From Streptomyces sp. BA2 (GTDB lineage: Bacteria; Actinomycetota; Actinomycetes; Streptomycetales; Streptomycetaceae), in contig NZ_WSRO01000002.1 of NCBI RefSeq assembly GCF_009769735.1, positions 5,158,001 through 5,222,000 on the forward strand: DNA of 64,000 nt. Direction: 5' to 3'. Shown in pieces: positions 50,450 through 61,023 of the stretch (its first letter is position 1; each line of letters starts with the position of its first letter). A program made the position numbers and the translations under genes. The notes under the pieces are model-generated. The model was not told the origin of the DNA. It saw only the letters and a program-made list of their open reading frames with translations, and did no database searches.

Positions 50450-52129
50450 TCAGAAGCCTCGGGTCCGCTTCGCCGCACGGCGGTTCGCCGCCGTGGTGGC
50501 GCCCGGGATCTTGAGGATCATCCGCGAGACCTCGCTGCCCAGGTTCACGCCGATCGCGATGGCAAGGGCCGTCGCCGCCGCCTTGGTGAGCGAGTTGATG
50601 CCCGTGTTCATGTCGTTCTGGGCCAGGGCGAGCAGACCGAAGTACGTGGCGCTACCGGGCAGCAGCGGGCCGATCGCCGCGGTGACGTACGGCAGTGAAG
50701 AAGCGAAGCGGTAGCGCGAGAAGAGCTGGCCGAACAGGCCCACGAGCCCGGCCGCGACCGCCGTCGCCGCCACCGGCGAGAGCGCGATCGACGTCTGGGC
50801 GAGTGCCCCGTACATGACCCAGGCGATACCGCCGTTGAGGGTCACGATGAGCACGGTGTGACGTTCCTGCTGGAGCAGTATCGCGAAGGCGAGGCTCAGC
50901 GCCATCGACGCCAGGATCTGGATCACTGGGCGCGAGTCGGTCGCCACGAACGCCGTCTCCGGCTGCAGGCTCGTCGCGTCGAGCATCACGCCGAGCGACA
51001 GCACGAGCAGCACGCCGCAGACGATGCCCACGACGAGATAGCAGACCTCCAGGAGGCGCGCCGCCGCCGTGATGTAGTAGCCGGTCAGGCCGTCCTGGAC
51101 GCCGGCCACCAGCGCTCTTCCGGGGATCAGCGCGAAGAGACCACCGGTGATCACCGCGGAGGCGTTGACCTCCTGGGAGTGCACGAGGCTGAGCGTGACG
51201 CCCATCGCGGCGGGCGGCATCGCGGCCCCCACGAACTGGTAGAACTCCGGAAGACCGCGGCCCGCGCACAGCCAGGCGAGACGGTCGCCGAGCATCGCGC
51301 CGAACGCCGCGACCAGGAAGACCAGGGCGCCACCGCCGACGAGCACGGAGGCCGAGCCCGCGAGCAGCCCGCTGGCCGCCGTCAGGGCCCAGCCGGGGTA
51401 GGGGTGGCGGTTACGGCGGATCCCCGCGAGGCGGCGGTAGGCCTCCTCCAGGGAGACGTCGGTGTCCGTGTCGCTGATGTCGTCCACCAGGTGGAAGACG
51501 GCCGCGAGACGGGTGTAGTCGGTGCCTCGGCGGCGCACCGTCCTGGAGGCCGTGACGGGGTCTTCCACCAGGGACGGCTGGTGCGAGATGGAGAGCAGCG
51601 TGAACGTGACGGTCGGCTCGCAGCGGTCCAGGCCGTAACTGCGGCAGACGGCGAACATCGCCGCCTCCACGTCCTCGGCGCCCTCGCCGCCCGCGAGCAG
51701 CAGCTCGCCGATACGCAGCGTCAGGTCGAGCACGCGCGGCACGGCGGGGCCGGTCTCGTCCTCGTGCTTCTGGGTGGCCTCCGGAGTGGGCCGTTCGGCG
51801 ACCGGCATGCGCAGCATGGTGCGCATCTGGTCCTGCCAGGGCGTCTCCTTGGTGAGCTTCACCAGGGGTATGCCGTGCGGGGGAGTGAACGCGGGCGGCG
51901 CGTTGCGGGAGCTGTAGGTGTGCGGCGTGGTGAACGCCGACTTCTCGGTCTCCTGCGTGGTCGACGAGGGATTCGCCAGGCCGTTCGGGATCGCGAACTC
52001 GGAAGTCGTCTGCGACTCGTCCTCGGGTGCCGGTGGCTGCGCCATCACGCCGGTGGGCTGAACGAATGCACTCCGGGCCTCATCCGACTGTGGTTTGCGG
52101 TCTTCGGCCTCCTGGTCAGCCACTTTCAC
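50450..52129 (-). CDS. ThrE-type threonine/serine exporter family membrane protein
   Basis: 559 residues. A disordered N-terminus (about 1-130) precedes the ThrE soluble domain (RVLDLTLRIGELLLAGGEGAEDVEAAMFAVCRSYGLDRCEPTVTFTLLSISH), then ten hydrophobic helices, as in ThrE family proteins that combine both ThrE halves in one chain. The domain order fits an exporter of threonine and serine, though the substrate is unproven. The start GTG 52129 follows no strong ribosome site. Confidence 0.87.
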   Translation of the reverse strand: MKVADQEAEDRKPQSDEARSAFVQPTGVMAQPPAPEDESQTTSEFAIPNGLANPSSTTQETEKSAFTTPHTYSSRNAPPAFTPPHGIPLVKLTKETPWQDQMRTMLRMPVAERPTPEATQKHEDETGPAVPRVLDLTLRIGELLLAGGEGAEDVEAAMFAVCRSYGLDRCEPTVTFTLLSISHQPSLVEDPVTASRTVRRRGTDYTRLAAVFHLVDDISDTDTDVSLEEAYRRLAGIRRNRHPYPGWALTAASGLLAGSASVLVGGGALVFLVAAFGAMLGDRLAWLCAGRGLPEFYQFVGAAMPPAAMGVTLSLVHSQEVNASAVITGGLFALIPGRALVAGVQDGLTGYYITAAARLLEVCYLVVGIVCGVLLVLSLGVMLDATSLQPETAFVATDSRPVIQILASMALSLAFAILLQQERHTVLIVTLNGGIAWVMYGALAQTSIALSPVAATAVAAGLVGLFGQLFSRYRFASSLPYVTAAIGPLLPGSATYFGLLALAQNDMNTGINSLTKAAATALAIAIGVNLGSEVSRMILKIPGATTAANRRAAKRTRGF

Positions 52130-52252
52130 TGCCTCGCTCCCACATACGTACCTTGTGCACCTCCAGTACGAACAGTATGCGCACAGATACGCGAACGGGC
52201 CGCGCGGTCTTCGTGAAGATCGCGCGGCCCGTCAGGGGCGATGCAGGGGCAC

Positions 52253-52741
52253 TCAGTGACCCTGGGCCTCCGCACGCTTGTACGACTTCTCGATCTCGGC
52301 CTCGGCGTCCGCGCGGCCGACCCAGTCGGCGCCCTCGACGGACTTGCCGGGCTCCAGGTCCTTGTAGACCTCGAAGAAGTGCTGGATCTCCAGGCGGTCG
52401 AACTCGGAGACGTGGTGGATGTCGCGCAGGTGCTCCACGCGCGGGTCCGACGCCGGGACGCAGAGCAGCTTGTCGTCGCCGCCCGCCTCGTCGGTCATCC
52501 GGAACATGCCGATCGCGCGGCACTTGATGAGGCAGCCCGGGAAGGTCGGCTCGTCCAGGATGACGAGAGCGTCCAGCGGGTCACCGTCCTCGCCGAGGGT
52601 GTTCTCGACGAAGCCGTAGTCCGCGGGGTAGCTGGTCGACGTGAAGAGGCGACGGTCCAAGCGGATCCGGCCGGTCTCGTGGTCCACCTCGTACTTGTTC
52701 CGCGAACCCTTCGGAATCTCGATGGTGACGTCGAACTCCAC
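52253..52741 (-). CDS. ppa: Inorganic pyrophosphatase
   Basis: 162 residues, soluble family I enzyme. [63 protein letters not shown] has the metal-binding DGDPLD signature. GTG 52741 is chosen: GGAGGAG lies 8 bases upstream and [10 protein letters not shown] is the usual start; ATG 52756 would place the ribosome site inside the gene. Soluble Ppa complements the proton-pumping HppA at the start of the window. Confidence 0.95.
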   Translation of the reverse strand: MEFDVTIEIPKGSRNKYEVDHETGRIRLDRRLFTSTSYPADYGFVENTLGEDGDPLDALVILDEPTFPGCLIKCRAIGMFRMTDEAGGDDKLLCVPASDPRVEHLRDIHHVSEFDRLEIQHFFEVYKDLEPGKSVEGADWVGRADAEAEIEKSYKRAEAQGH

Positions 52742-52826
52742 GGGTGGCTCCTCCATGATCAGCACATACTTCGGGTGGTTAAGTGTCCCTCACGCAGATG
52801 TGTGATCGCGAAAGGGGCTGGTCGTC

Positions 52827-54407
52827 GTGCCCGAGCTCAAGCCTTGGCAACAGACCCGGCAGCAAGTCGGGAAGCTGCTGCGGCAGCTTCCCAAGCCTCC
52901 GGCTCCCAAGATCCCTGCCGCTCTCAAGGCTCCTGCGAAACTCAAGACATGGCAGCTCACGGCGGGTGCCGCCACCGTCGGACTCGCGATCGCGGCCGGT
53001 GCGGTGGCCGCGGCCGGCCCCTGGGACTCCTCCGGTCAGCGTACGGCCGAGCGGGACTGGGCGGCTTCCCAGGAGGCCGGGGGTGGTACAGATCACGGCG
53101 GTCGTACGTCCGGACGGGCGCCCGCGGCCGCCCCGAGCGCCCCCTCCGTGCTCAGGGGGCTCGGGGTGCCCGCGGGGTCCGCACACGGCGGCTCCGTGCC
53201 CGCTCCGGACGGCAAGGCGCTCGCGGGCGTCCTCGATCCGCTCCTGAAGGCCAAGGCGCTCGGTCCCGAGCGCTCGGCGGTCGTCATCGACGCGGGCACC
53301 GGGCGGCGGGTGTACGGCAAGGGCGGCGGCGACGCCCTCACGCCCGCCTCCACCACGAAGGTCGCCACGGCGGTCGCCGCGCTGACCTCGGCGGGGGCGG
53401 ATCACCGCATCACCACGAAGACGGTCATCGAGCCGGACTCGAAGGAGGTCATCCTCGTCGGAGGCGGCGACCCCACGCTCACGGCCCGCAAGGAAGGCCC
53501 GTACTCGGGGAGCGCCGCGAGCCTGCGCGAACTGGCGGAGGACACAGCGCGCGCCCTGAAGGACCGCGGCACCGACAAGGTGACCCTGACGTACGACACC
53601 TCGCTCTACTCGGGCGAGCCGCAGCACCCCATCGGGCCGAACGAGAACCTCACCCTGGTCAGCGCCCTGATGGCCGACGAGGGCCGCCTCGACGACTCCT
53701 CCAGCGGCCCCGCCCCGCGCTCGGGCGACCCGGCGGGTGACGCGGCGAAGAAGTTCGCGGGCCTCCTGGAGAAGGAGGGCATCGATACCGGAACGGGCGC
53801 CAAGGAGAAGAAGGACCCGGGCCCCTCCAAGGCTTCCGACCGCGCCGAGTCCCTCGCCAAGGTCGAGTCCCCGCCGCTGTCGGCGCTCGTTGAGCGGATG
53901 CTGACGCACAGCGACAACGACATCGCCGAGGCGCTGGCCCGCCAGACGGCGCTCGCCGCCAAGGAGCCGGTGAGCTTCGACGGCGCGGGCAGGGCCATCG
54001 AAGCCCAGCTGAAGGAGTCCCAACTCCCCCTGTCCGGAGCGAAGTTCGCGGACGGGAGTGGCCTGGACCGCGCGGACCGCAGCTCGGCCGAGCTGCTCGC
54101 CGCGCTCCTGGCCCGAGCCGCCGACCCCGCCCACCCGGAACTGCGCTCCGTGGTGACGGGCCTCCCGGTGGCGGGCTTCACGGGCACGCTGGTCGACCGC
54201 TACCCCAAGGACTCCCCGGGCACCGGAGTCGTACGCGCCAAGACCGGCACCCTGACGGGCGTGAACACCCTCGCGGGCACGGTCGTGGACGCGGAGGGCC
54301 GCCTCCTGGTCTTCGCTTTCATGACCACAGGCACGACGGACCCCAAGGCGGCACAGTCGGCACTGGACGAGATGGCGTCGGCGGTGGCGAAGTGCGGCTG
54401 CAGGTAG
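52827..54407 (+). CDS. dacB: D-alanyl-D-alanine carboxypeptidase/endopeptidase (PBP4 type)
   Basis: 526 residues. A cytoplasmic proline/lysine-rich start and one membrane helix (TAGAATVGLAIAAGAVAAAG, about 45-65) anchor the enzyme outside. The serine-type triad motifs are PASTTK (SxxK, near residue 173), SDN (SxN, about 365) and KTGT (about 473). It trims or cuts peptidoglycan stem peptides. It is divergent from ppa with only 85 bases between starts. Confidence 0.93.
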   Translation: MPELKPWQQTRQQVGKLLRQLPKPPAPKIPAALKAPAKLKTWQLTAGAATVGLAIAAGAVAAAGPWDSSGQRTAERDWAASQEAGGGTDHGGRTSGRAPAAAPSAPSVLRGLGVPAGSAHGGSVPAPDGKALAGVLDPLLKAKALGPERSAVVIDAGTGRRVYGKGGGDALTPASTTKVATAVAALTSAGADHRITTKTVIEPDSKEVILVGGGDPTLTARKEGPYSGSAASLRELAEDTARALKDRGTDKVTLTYDTSLYSGEPQHPIGPNENLTLVSALMADEGRLDDSSSGPAPRSGDPAGDAAKKFAGLLEKEGIDTGTGAKEKKDPGPSKASDRAESLAKVESPPLSALVERMLTHSDNDIAEALARQTALAAKEPVSFDGAGRAIEAQLKESQLPLSGAKFADGSGLDRADRSSAELLAALLARAADPAHPELRSVVTGLPVAGFTGTLVDRYPKDSPGTGVVRAKTGTLTGVNTLAGTVVDAEGRLLVFAFMTTGTTDPKAAQSALDEMASAVAKCGCR

Positions 54408-54426
54408 CGGGCCCCTGGGCCTCCGT

Positions 54427-54478
54427 GCCCCGAAGGGGCGCGGGGAACTGCGCGACCAGCCACGACGGCGCCGCAGAC
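54427..54478. repeat. Dispersed Streptomyces repeat (GGGGCGCGGGGAACTGCGCG type), copy 1
   Basis: GCCCCGAAGGGGCGCGGGGA ACTGCGCGACCAG. The same sequence appears inverted at 60971-61007. It is a very common intergenic element in Streptomyces and here follows dacB, where its CCCC-GAA-GGGG hairpin may terminate transcription. Confidence 0.8.
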
Positions 54479-54577
54479 GATGGACGGTCCGGCCTCACCC
54501 CCTCTGCGGGCGGAGTCGCGCCTGCCGCCGTGCCGACGGCCCGGTGGTGACAGCCTCACGGGGCAATCGCTTCCCGT

Positions 54578-54911
54578 TGACCCCTACGGGCCCTGGCTAG
54601 GGCAATGTCAGGGCTCAACCCCCTCCGTAGGCGGGGTCGAGCACGTACCGTTGACGCATGACGAGCATCGGTGGTGCGGAGATGGTCGACTGGCTGTTTT
54701 CTTCCGGGGGCGACCCCCGTACCCCCGGCCGGTGAGGTGGTGTCTCGCGTCGCGTGTTCTGTCGGTGGGCCCGGGGGGGGTGGTTGCTTCGTGCTGACCC
54801 CTACGGGCCCGGTGTGGGGCAATGTCAGGGCTCAACCCCCTCCGCAGGAGGGGTCGAGCACGTACCGTTGACGCATGACGAGCATCGGTGGTGCGGAGAT
54901 GGTCGACTGGA
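54578..54911 (+). repeat. 217-bp-spaced duplication of the metalloprotease promoter and first codons
   Basis: Copy 1 (about 54578-54692) and copy 2 (about 54798-54911) share ACCCCTACGGGCCC, GGCAATGTCAGGGCTCAACC, GGTCGAGCACGTACCGTTGA and the first 12 codons MTSIGGAEMVDW. An unrelated stretch of about 105 bases separates them. Confidence 0.93.
54658..54735 (+). pseudogene. Truncated 5' copy of the DUF2342 metalloprotease gene
   Basis: A 25-codon frame MTSIGGAEMVDWLFSSGGDPRTPGR, of which the first 12 codons equal the true gene start at 54875 and the rest is foreign. It is a duplication relic, though it could still be translated. Confidence 0.8.
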
Positions 54912-55996
54912 ATCTCGCGGTGGCGACCGCGACCCGGCTCGTTCGGCCGGGTCCAGAAGTGAGCCGGGACGAGGCGCGGGCCATCGTCGCCGAGCTCCGT
55001 AAACATGCGAAGTCCTCGGAGGAGCACGTCCGTTCCTTCACCCGGATGGGCACGGAGGACATTCACGACACTCCGGTGCTCGTAGTCGACCGGGCCGGGT
55101 GGATCCGGGCGAACGTCGCCGGGTTCCGGGAGATCCTCAAGCCCCTCCTGGACAAGATGCAGGACCGGCGCTCCGGAGGCCCCGGCGGTGCCGTGCTCGG
55201 CGCGGTCGGCGGCAAGGTCACCGGCGTGGAGCTGGGGATGCTGCTCTCCTTCCTCGCCTCGCGCGTCCTCGGGCAGTACGAGACCTTCGCCCCCGCCACC
55301 CGCGACCTCCCCGCAGGGGAGCACGGCGGCGGCAGGCTCCTCCTGGTGGCTCCGAACATCGTGCACGTCGAGCGCGAACTCGACGTGGACCCCCATGACT
55401 TCAGGCTCTGGGTGTGCCTGCACGAGGAGACGCACCGCACCCAGTTCTCGGCCGTGCCCTGGCTGCGGGACCACCTGGAGGGGGAGATCCAGTCATTCCT
55501 CTCCGAGACCGAAGTCGACCCGATGACGGTCCTCGAGCGCATCAGGGAAGCCGCCCAGTCCCTCGCCGGCGGCCGCCCCGAGGGCGAGGAGGACGACGGG
55601 GGCCGCTCCATCGTGGAGCTGGTCCAGACCCCCGCCCAGCGCGAGATCCTGGCTCGGCTCACGGCCGTCATGTCGCTCCTCGAGGGGCATGCCGACTTCG
55701 TGATGGATGGAGTCGGCCCTGATGTGGTGCCCTCCGTCGGCGAGATCCGGGAGAAGTTCCAGCAGCGCAGGGCCCGCGGGGCGAGCCGCCTTGACCAGGC
55801 CCTGCGCAAGCTGCTCGGCCTCGACGCGAAATTGCGCCAATACCGGGACGGCGAGCGTTTCGTGCGCGCGGTCGTCGGTGAGGTCGGAATGGACGGCTTC
55901 AACCGGGTGTGGACTTCGCCGAACACGCTGCCCACCAAGTCGGAGATCGCCAAACCGGCGGACTGGGTCGCGCGGGTGCACCGTAAGGGAGAGTGA
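54875..55996 (+). CDS. Zinc-dependent metalloprotease, DUF2342 family
   Basis: 373 residues. The zinc motif HEETH is in LWVCLHEETHRTQFSAVPWL (about residue 189), with downstream EGHADFVMDGVG supplying a probable third ligand. MVDWNLAVATATRLVRPGP is the standard N-terminus of this actinobacterial family, sometimes labelled coenzyme F420 biosynthesis-associated without direct proof. ATG 54875 or 54899 could be used; TTGACGC lies just before the first. The tilS gene follows 236 bases later. Confidence 0.88.
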   Translation: MTSIGGAEMVDWNLAVATATRLVRPGPEVSRDEARAIVAELRKHAKSSEEHVRSFTRMGTEDIHDTPVLVVDRAGWIRANVAGFREILKPLLDKMQDRRSGGPGGAVLGAVGGKVTGVELGMLLSFLASRVLGQYETFAPATRDLPAGEHGGGRLLLVAPNIVHVERELDVDPHDFRLWVCLHEETHRTQFSAVPWLRDHLEGEIQSFLSETEVDPMTVLERIREAAQSLAGGRPEGEEDDGGRSIVELVQTPAQREILARLTAVMSLLEGHADFVMDGVGPDVVPSVGEIREKFQQRRARGASRLDQALRKLLGLDAKLRQYRDGERFVRAVVGEVGMDGFNRVWTSPNTLPTKSEIAKPADWVARVHRKGE

Positions 55997-56232
55997 GGGC
56001 AGTAAGGGAGCGAGTTGCGGCCGATGGCATGCGAACGCCCCCGCAATCACCCGTCCGAGGGACCGTGAGCCATGGGTAGGCGTGCAATGCTCGGGGAACG
56101 GCTCGGCTCTGTCACCATCGACACACTCTGAGTGACTAATCTCGTGGGATCTGTCTGAGGCCCGATCTCCCGAGTGTGGTCCTGAGTGACAGGTCCGAGG
56201 CTCACCCCCGAACTTCATGAAGGGAACCGGAC

Positions 56233-57345
56233 ATGGGTCCCCATCCTGCGGTCGCGGCGATACGCCTGGCGGTCCGCCGCGTACTCCACGACGTACTGAC
56301 CGACGTACAGCGCACCGACGACGCCCAGCGCGCCGCCCTACAGCGCCCCGACGCACAGCGCAGCCCCGAGCACGTCCCCTCACGTTCCGCTCACTCCCAC
56401 CCTCCACACGAGCAGGCCACGTCGCCGCTCGTGCTGGTCGCCTGCTCCGGCGGCGCCGACTCCATGGCGCTCGCCTCCGCTCTCGCCTTCGAGGCCCCCA
56501 AGCTCGGCATCCGCGCCGGCGGCGTCACCGTCGACCACGGACTGCAGGACGGGTCCGCTCTGCGCGCAGCCGAGGTCGTCTCGCGGCTCACCGCCCTCGG
56601 CCTCGACCCGATCGAGTCCGTCGCCGTCGACGTCGGCCGGGACGGCGGCCCCGAGGCCGCGGCCCGCGACGCGAGGTACGGCGCACTCGACGCCGTCGCG
56701 GACCGCCACGGCGCCGCCGCGATCCTGCTCGGCCACACCCGCGACGACCAGGCGGAGACCGTCCTGCTCGGTCTCGCCCGCGGCTCCGGCATCCGCTCCC
56801 TGTCCGGGATGGCGGCCGTGTCCGGCGGCCCGGGGGCCGACCGCCGCTACCGCCGCCCCTTCCTGCACATCGACCGGCAGACCGCCCGCAAGGCCTGCAT
56901 GGTCCAGTCGCTGCCCGTCTGGGACGACCCGCACAACACCGACCCCGCCTACACCCGCTCGCGGCTGCGGCACGAAGGCCTGCCCGCCCTGGAGAAGGCG
57001 CTCGGCAAGGGCGTCGTGGAAGCACTCGCCCGTACGGCCCAGTTGTCCCGGGATGACGCCGATGCCCTGGACCACTGGGCCGCACAGGCGGAAGCCTCCG
57101 TGCGCGACGCCGCGGGACTCCTGGAGTGCGCCAAGCTCTACGCCCTGCCGCCCGCCGTGCGCCGCCGCATCGTGCGCCGCGCCGCCATCGAGGCAGGGGC
57201 CCCGGCGGGTGCGCTGTTCGCCCGGCATCTCGAAGAGGTCGACCGGCTGATCACGGGCTGGCGCGGCCAGGGAGCCATCAATCTCCCGGGCAAAGTCGTC
57301 GCCCAGCGCCAGGGTGGCAGACTGGTGATCCGGCAAGGCTGTTGA
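56233..57345 (+). CDS. tilS: tRNA(Ile)-lysidine synthase
   Basis: 370 residues. The N-type ATP pyrophosphatase P-loop [10 protein letters not shown] is near residue 75. [28 protein letters not shown] and the [16 protein letters not shown] segment are characteristic of TilS, which converts C34 of the tRNA-Ile (CAU) to lysidine so that it reads AUA. The N-terminus has an Ala/Arg/Gln-rich extension of about 60 residues. The hpt gene follows by 51 bases, the usual tilS-hpt-ftsH order. Confidence 0.94.
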   Translation: MGPHPAVAAIRLAVRRVLHDVLTDVQRTDDAQRAALQRPDAQRSPEHVPSRSAHSHPPHEQATSPLVLVACSGGADSMALASALAFEAPKLGIRAGGVTVDHGLQDGSALRAAEVVSRLTALGLDPIESVAVDVGRDGGPEAAARDARYGALDAVADRHGAAAILLGHTRDDQAETVLLGLARGSGIRSLSGMAAVSGGPGADRRYRRPFLHIDRQTARKACMVQSLPVWDDPHNTDPAYTRSRLRHEGLPALEKALGKGVVEALARTAQLSRDDADALDHWAAQAEASVRDAAGLLECAKLYALPPAVRRRIVRRAAIEAGAPAGALFARHLEEVDRLITGWRGQGAINLPGKVVAQRQGGRLVIRQGC

Positions 57346-57396
57346 CCGAGGGGCTCCTGGGCCTCACGCAGCCGGTGTGACGGACGACCGAAAGTG

Positions 57397-57957
57397 ATGC
57401 GGGTGGACGCGAAAGACATGGGCACCGACCTTCAGTCGGTGCTCATCACCAAGGAAGAGATCGACGCGAAGCTGGCCGAGCTGGCCGCGAAGATCGACGC
57501 GGAGTACGCGGGCAAGGACCTGCTGATCGTCGGTGTGCTCAAGGGCGCGGTGATGGTCATGGCGGACCTGGCGCGTGCGCTGTCCACCCCGCTCACCATG
57601 GACTGGATGGCCGTGTCGTCGTACGGCGCGGGCACCCAGTCCTCCGGCGTGGTGCGGATCCTCAAGGACCTGGACACCGACATCAAGGGCAAGCACGTCC
57701 TGATCGTCGAGGACATCATCGACTCCGGTCTGACGCTGTCCTGGCTGCTCTCCAACCTCGGCTCGCGCGAGCCCGCGTCGCTGAAGGTGTGCACGCTCCT
57801 TCGCAAGCCCGAGGCGGCCAAGGTCGCGATCGACGTGGAGTGGGTCGGCTTCGACATCCCGAACGAGTTCGTCATCGGGTACGGCCTGGACTACGCGGAG
57901 AAGTACCGCAACCTGCCGTTCGTCGGCACCCTCGCTCCGCACGTCTACGGCGGCTGA
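57397..57957 (+). CDS. hpt: Hypoxanthine phosphoribosyltransferase
   Basis: 186 residues. The PRPP-binding motif [16 protein letters not shown] and [14 protein letters not shown] are typical; it makes IMP or GMP from the free base and PRPP. ATG 57397 is preferred over the adjacent GTG 57394. Middle of tilS-hpt-ftsH. Confidence 0.96.
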   Translation: MRVDAKDMGTDLQSVLITKEEIDAKLAELAAKIDAEYAGKDLLIVGVLKGAVMVMADLARALSTPLTMDWMAVSSYGAGTQSSGVVRILKDLDTDIKGKHVLIVEDIIDSGLTLSWLLSNLGSREPASLKVCTLLRKPEAAKVAIDVEWVGFDIPNEFVIGYGLDYAEKYRNLPFVGTLAPHVYGG

Positions 57958-58001
57958 TCACCGGTCGTCCCGGCCCCTCGCGGCCAACTCGGCGGAGGCG
58001 G

Positions 58002-58026
58002 CCGGGAACCCTCACCCGTTTCCCGG
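58002..58026 (+). terminator. Possible terminator after hpt
   Basis: CCGGGAA / TTCCCGG with an 11-base loop, 45 bases after the hpt stop. Confidence 0.4.
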
Positions 58027-58124
58027 CGTTGAAGCATGCGAAGACGGGTTTGTCAGCCGTCCCGTGCGGCTTCGGGTGACAATGCTGGGGTACCGTCCGA
58101 AGAACAGTCTTTATCAAACTCACT

Positions 58125-60197
58125 ATGGCAGGAGGGACGGGGCGTCATCGCTCCGTATGGATGGACGTGAAGCGATACTTCCGTGGGCCAGTCATGTGGA
58201 TCGTGCTGGCCGTCCTTGCCGTGGTCGTGTTGATGCAGGTCGTCGGTTCGTCCGGCGGCTACAAGACGGTGGACACCGGCCAGGTTGTGCAGGCGATCAA
58301 CGACAACAAGGTCGAGTCCGCCAAGATCACCACCGGTGACGAGCAGACCATCAAGGTCGAGCTCAAGGATGGCCAGAAGGTCAAGGACAGCAGCAAGATC
58401 CAGGCGAGCTACATCGGCGACCAGGGTGTCGCCCTCGCCAAGACCTTGCAGGACAAGTACCAGGACAAGCAGATCCCGGACGGTTACACCGTCTCGCCGT
58501 CGAAGCAGAACCCGTTCGTCGGCATCCTGCTTTCCCTGCTCCCCTTCGTACTCATCGTCGTTGTCTTCCTGTTCCTGATGAATCAGATGCAGGGCGGCGG
58601 CTCCCGGGTCATGCAGTTCGGGAAGTCCAAGGCCAAGCTGATCACCAAGGACACCCCGAAGACGACGTTCTCCGATGTGGCCGGGTCGGACGAGGCAGTC
58701 GAGGAGCTCCACGAGATCAAGGAGTTCCTCCAGGAGCCTGCGAAGTTCCAGGCCGTCGGAGCCAAGATCCCCAAGGGCGTGCTCCTGTACGGGCCGCCCG
58801 GCACGGGTAAGACGCTCCTCGCGCGCGCTGTCGCGGGTGAGGCCGGCGTCCCCTTCTACTCGATCTCCGGTTCCGACTTCGTCGAGATGTTCGTCGGTGT
58901 CGGTGCCTCGCGAGTGCGTGACCTCTTCGAGCAGGCCAAGGCGAACGCCCCGGCGATCGTCTTCGTCGACGAGATCGACGCCGTCGGCCGGCACCGCGGT
59001 GCCGGTATGGGCGGCGGTCACGACGAGCGCGAGCAGACGCTGAACCAGCTGCTCGTCGAGATGGACGGTTTCGACGTGAAGGGCGGCGTCATCCTGATCG
59101 CCGCCACGAACCGCCCCGACATCCTCGACCCGGCGCTCCTGCGTCCCGGCCGCTTCGACCGTCAGATCGCGGTCGACCGCCCGGACATGCAGGGCCGTCT
59201 GGAGATCCTCAAGGTTCACCAGAAGGGCAAGCCGGTCGCCCCGGACGTCGACCTGGGCGCGGTGGCGCGGCGTACGCCGGGCTTCACCGGTGCCGACCTG
59301 GCGAACGTGCTGAACGAAGCGGCGCTCCTGACGGCGCGCGGCGACAAGAAGCTGGTCGACAACCACTCGCTCGACGAGGCGATCGACCGTGTCGTGGCCG
59401 GTCCGCAGAAGCGGACCCGGATCATGTCCGACAAGGAGAAGAAGATCACCGCGTACCACGAGGGCGGACACGCCCTGGTCGCGGCGGCGTCTCCGAACTC
59501 GGACCCGGTCCACAAGATCACGATCCTGTCGCGCGGCCGGGCCCTCGGTTACACGATGGTCCTGCCGGACGAGGACAAGTACTCGACCACGCGCAACGAA
59601 ATGCTCGACCAGCTCGCGTACATGCTGGGCGGGCGCGCGGCCGAGGAGCTCGTCTTCCACGACCCGACGACGGGCGCGGCGAACGACATCGAGAAGGCCA
59701 CCGCGACCGCACGGGCCATGGTCACGCAGTACGGCATGACCGAGCGGCTCGGCGCGATCAAGTTCGGTGGCGACAACACCGAGCCGTTCCTCGGCCGCGA
59801 GATGGGTCACCCGCGTGACTACTCCGAAGAGGTCGCGGCGCTGGTCGACGAAGAGGTCAAGAAGCTCATCGAGACCGCGCACAACGAAGCCTGGGAGATC
59901 CTCGTCGAGAACCGCGACGTTCTCGACAACCTCGTTCTGCAGCTCCTCGAGAAGGAGACGCTCAACAAGGAGCAGATCGCCGAGGTCTTCGCCGGCATCG
60001 TGAAGCGCCCGGCCCGCCCGGCGTGGACCGGTTCCTCGCGTCGCACGCCCTCGACCCGCCCGCCGGTGCTCTCCCCCCGGGAGCTGTCGCTGACGAACGG
60101 TGCGAACGGCGCCACGCCCGCGGTCACCGCGGGCGCGACGGAGGCCCCGCCCGCGACCGGCATCGAGGTGGCCCCGGAGGACCGCCCCGAGAGCTGA
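58125..60197 (+). CDS. ftsH: ATP-dependent zinc metalloprotease FtsH
   Basis: 690 residues from ATG 58125; ATG 58161 ([10 protein letters not shown]) is an equally plausible start. Two membrane helices ([17 protein letters not shown], and [20 protein letters not shown]) flank a small extracytoplasmic domain. AAA+ motifs: [19 protein letters not shown] and the second region of homology with [20 protein letters not shown]. The zinc site is HEGGH (about residue 445), with Asp in ANDIEKAT. It degrades misfolded and regulated membrane proteins. Its gene is followed by a strong terminator. Confidence 0.96.
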   Translation: MAGGTGRHRSVWMDVKRYFRGPVMWIVLAVLAVVVLMQVVGSSGGYKTVDTGQVVQAINDNKVESAKITTGDEQTIKVELKDGQKVKDSSKIQASYIGDQGVALAKTLQDKYQDKQIPDGYTVSPSKQNPFVGILLSLLPFVLIVVVFLFLMNQMQGGGSRVMQFGKSKAKLITKDTPKTTFSDVAGSDEAVEELHEIKEFLQEPAKFQAVGAKIPKGVLLYGPPGTGKTLLARAVAGEAGVPFYSISGSDFVEMFVGVGASRVRDLFEQAKANAPAIVFVDEIDAVGRHRGAGMGGGHDEREQTLNQLLVEMDGFDVKGGVILIAATNRPDILDPALLRPGRFDRQIAVDRPDMQGRLEILKVHQKGKPVAPDVDLGAVARRTPGFTGADLANVLNEAALLTARGDKKLVDNHSLDEAIDRVVAGPQKRTRIMSDKEKKITAYHEGGHALVAAASPNSDPVHKITILSRGRALGYTMVLPDEDKYSTTRNEMLDQLAYMLGGRAAEELVFHDPTTGAANDIEKATATARAMVTQYGMTERLGAIKFGGDNTEPFLGREMGHPRDYSEEVAALVDEEVKKLIETAHNEAWEILVENRDVLDNLVLQLLEKETLNKEQIAEVFAGIVKRPARPAWTGSSRRTPSTRPPVLSPRELSLTNGANGATPAVTAGATEAPPATGIEVAPEDRPES

Positions 60198-60229
60198 CCC
60201 CGAGCGCCTCAGCAGGCCCGGAATGGAAG

Positions 60230-60269
60230 CTGCGCCCCCCTGGTTCTAGCCTGGGGGGCGCAGTTTTTT
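60230..60269 (+). terminator. Intrinsic terminator after ftsH
   Basis: CTGCGCCCCCC / GGGGGGCGCAG, a perfect 11-bp stem with a 12-base loop, followed by six T's. One of the few classic U-run terminators in the window. Confidence 0.92.
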
Positions 60270-60317
60270 CGTACGCACTGACGCATTGGTGCGTGGAACG
60301 CTAGGAACGAGGCACAG

Positions 60318-60923
60318 ATGACCGACCCCGTGACGCTGGACGGCGAGGGCACGATCGGCGTTTTCGACGAGAAGCGCGCCGAGAACGCCGTGCGCGAGCT
60401 GCTGATCGCGGTCGGGGAGGACCCGGACCGCGAGGGCCTGCGGGAGACTCCCGGGCGCGTGGCACGGGCGTACAGGGAGATATTCGGCGGTCTGTGGCTC
60501 AAGGCCGAGGATGTCCTGACGACGACGTTCGATCTCGGCCACGACGAGATGGTCCTGGTGAAGGACATCGAGGTGCAGAGCTCCTGTGAGCACCACCTGG
60601 TGCCGTTCCACGGCGTCGCGCACGTCGGCTACATCCCGTCGTCCGACGGCAAGATCACCGGCCTGTCCAAGCTCGCCCGCCTCGTGGACGTGTACGCGCG
60701 CCGTCCGCAGGTCCAGGAGCGGCTGACGACGCAGATCGCGGACTCCCTGATGGAGATCCTCGAGCCGCGCGGCGTCATCGTGGTCGTCGAGTGCGAGCAC
60801 ATGTGCATGACCATGCGTGGAGTGCGCAAGCCGGGCGCCAAGACGATCACGTCGGCGGTGCGGGGTCAGCTCCGTGACCCCGCGACGCGCAACGAGGCGA
60901 TGAGCCTGATCATGGCGCGCTAG
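60318..60923 (+). CDS. folE: GTP cyclohydrolase I
   Basis: 201 residues. [21 protein letters not shown] holds the catalytic Cys and His zinc ligands, and [18 protein letters not shown] completes the site. It makes dihydroneopterin triphosphate from GTP, the first step of folate synthesis. It is transcribed apart from folK, folB and folP, which lie convergent to it. Confidence 0.96.
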   Translation: MTDPVTLDGEGTIGVFDEKRAENAVRELLIAVGEDPDREGLRETPGRVARAYREIFGGLWLKAEDVLTTTFDLGHDEMVLVKDIEVQSSCEHHLVPFHGVAHVGYIPSSDGKITGLSKLARLVDVYARRPQVQERLTTQIADSLMEILEPRGVIVVVECEHMCMTMRGVRKPGAKTITSAVRGQLRDPATRNEAMSLIMAR

Positions 60924-60970
60924 GCGCTTCGCTGGAATCGCGGTGTACAGATCTGCGGGCCGGTGGGGGC

Positions 60971-61007
60971 TTGTCGCGCAGTTCCCCGCGCCCCTTACGG
61001 GGCTGCG
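60971..61007 (-). repeat. Dispersed Streptomyces repeat, copy 2
   Basis: Inverse of the 54427-54478 element (TCGCGCAGTTCCCCGCGCCCC then TTACGGGGCTGCG), between the convergent folE and DUF3180 genes. The CCCC-TTAC-GGGG hairpin may terminate both. Confidence 0.8.
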
Positions 61008-61023
61008 TAGCCGGGTCCGAGCC

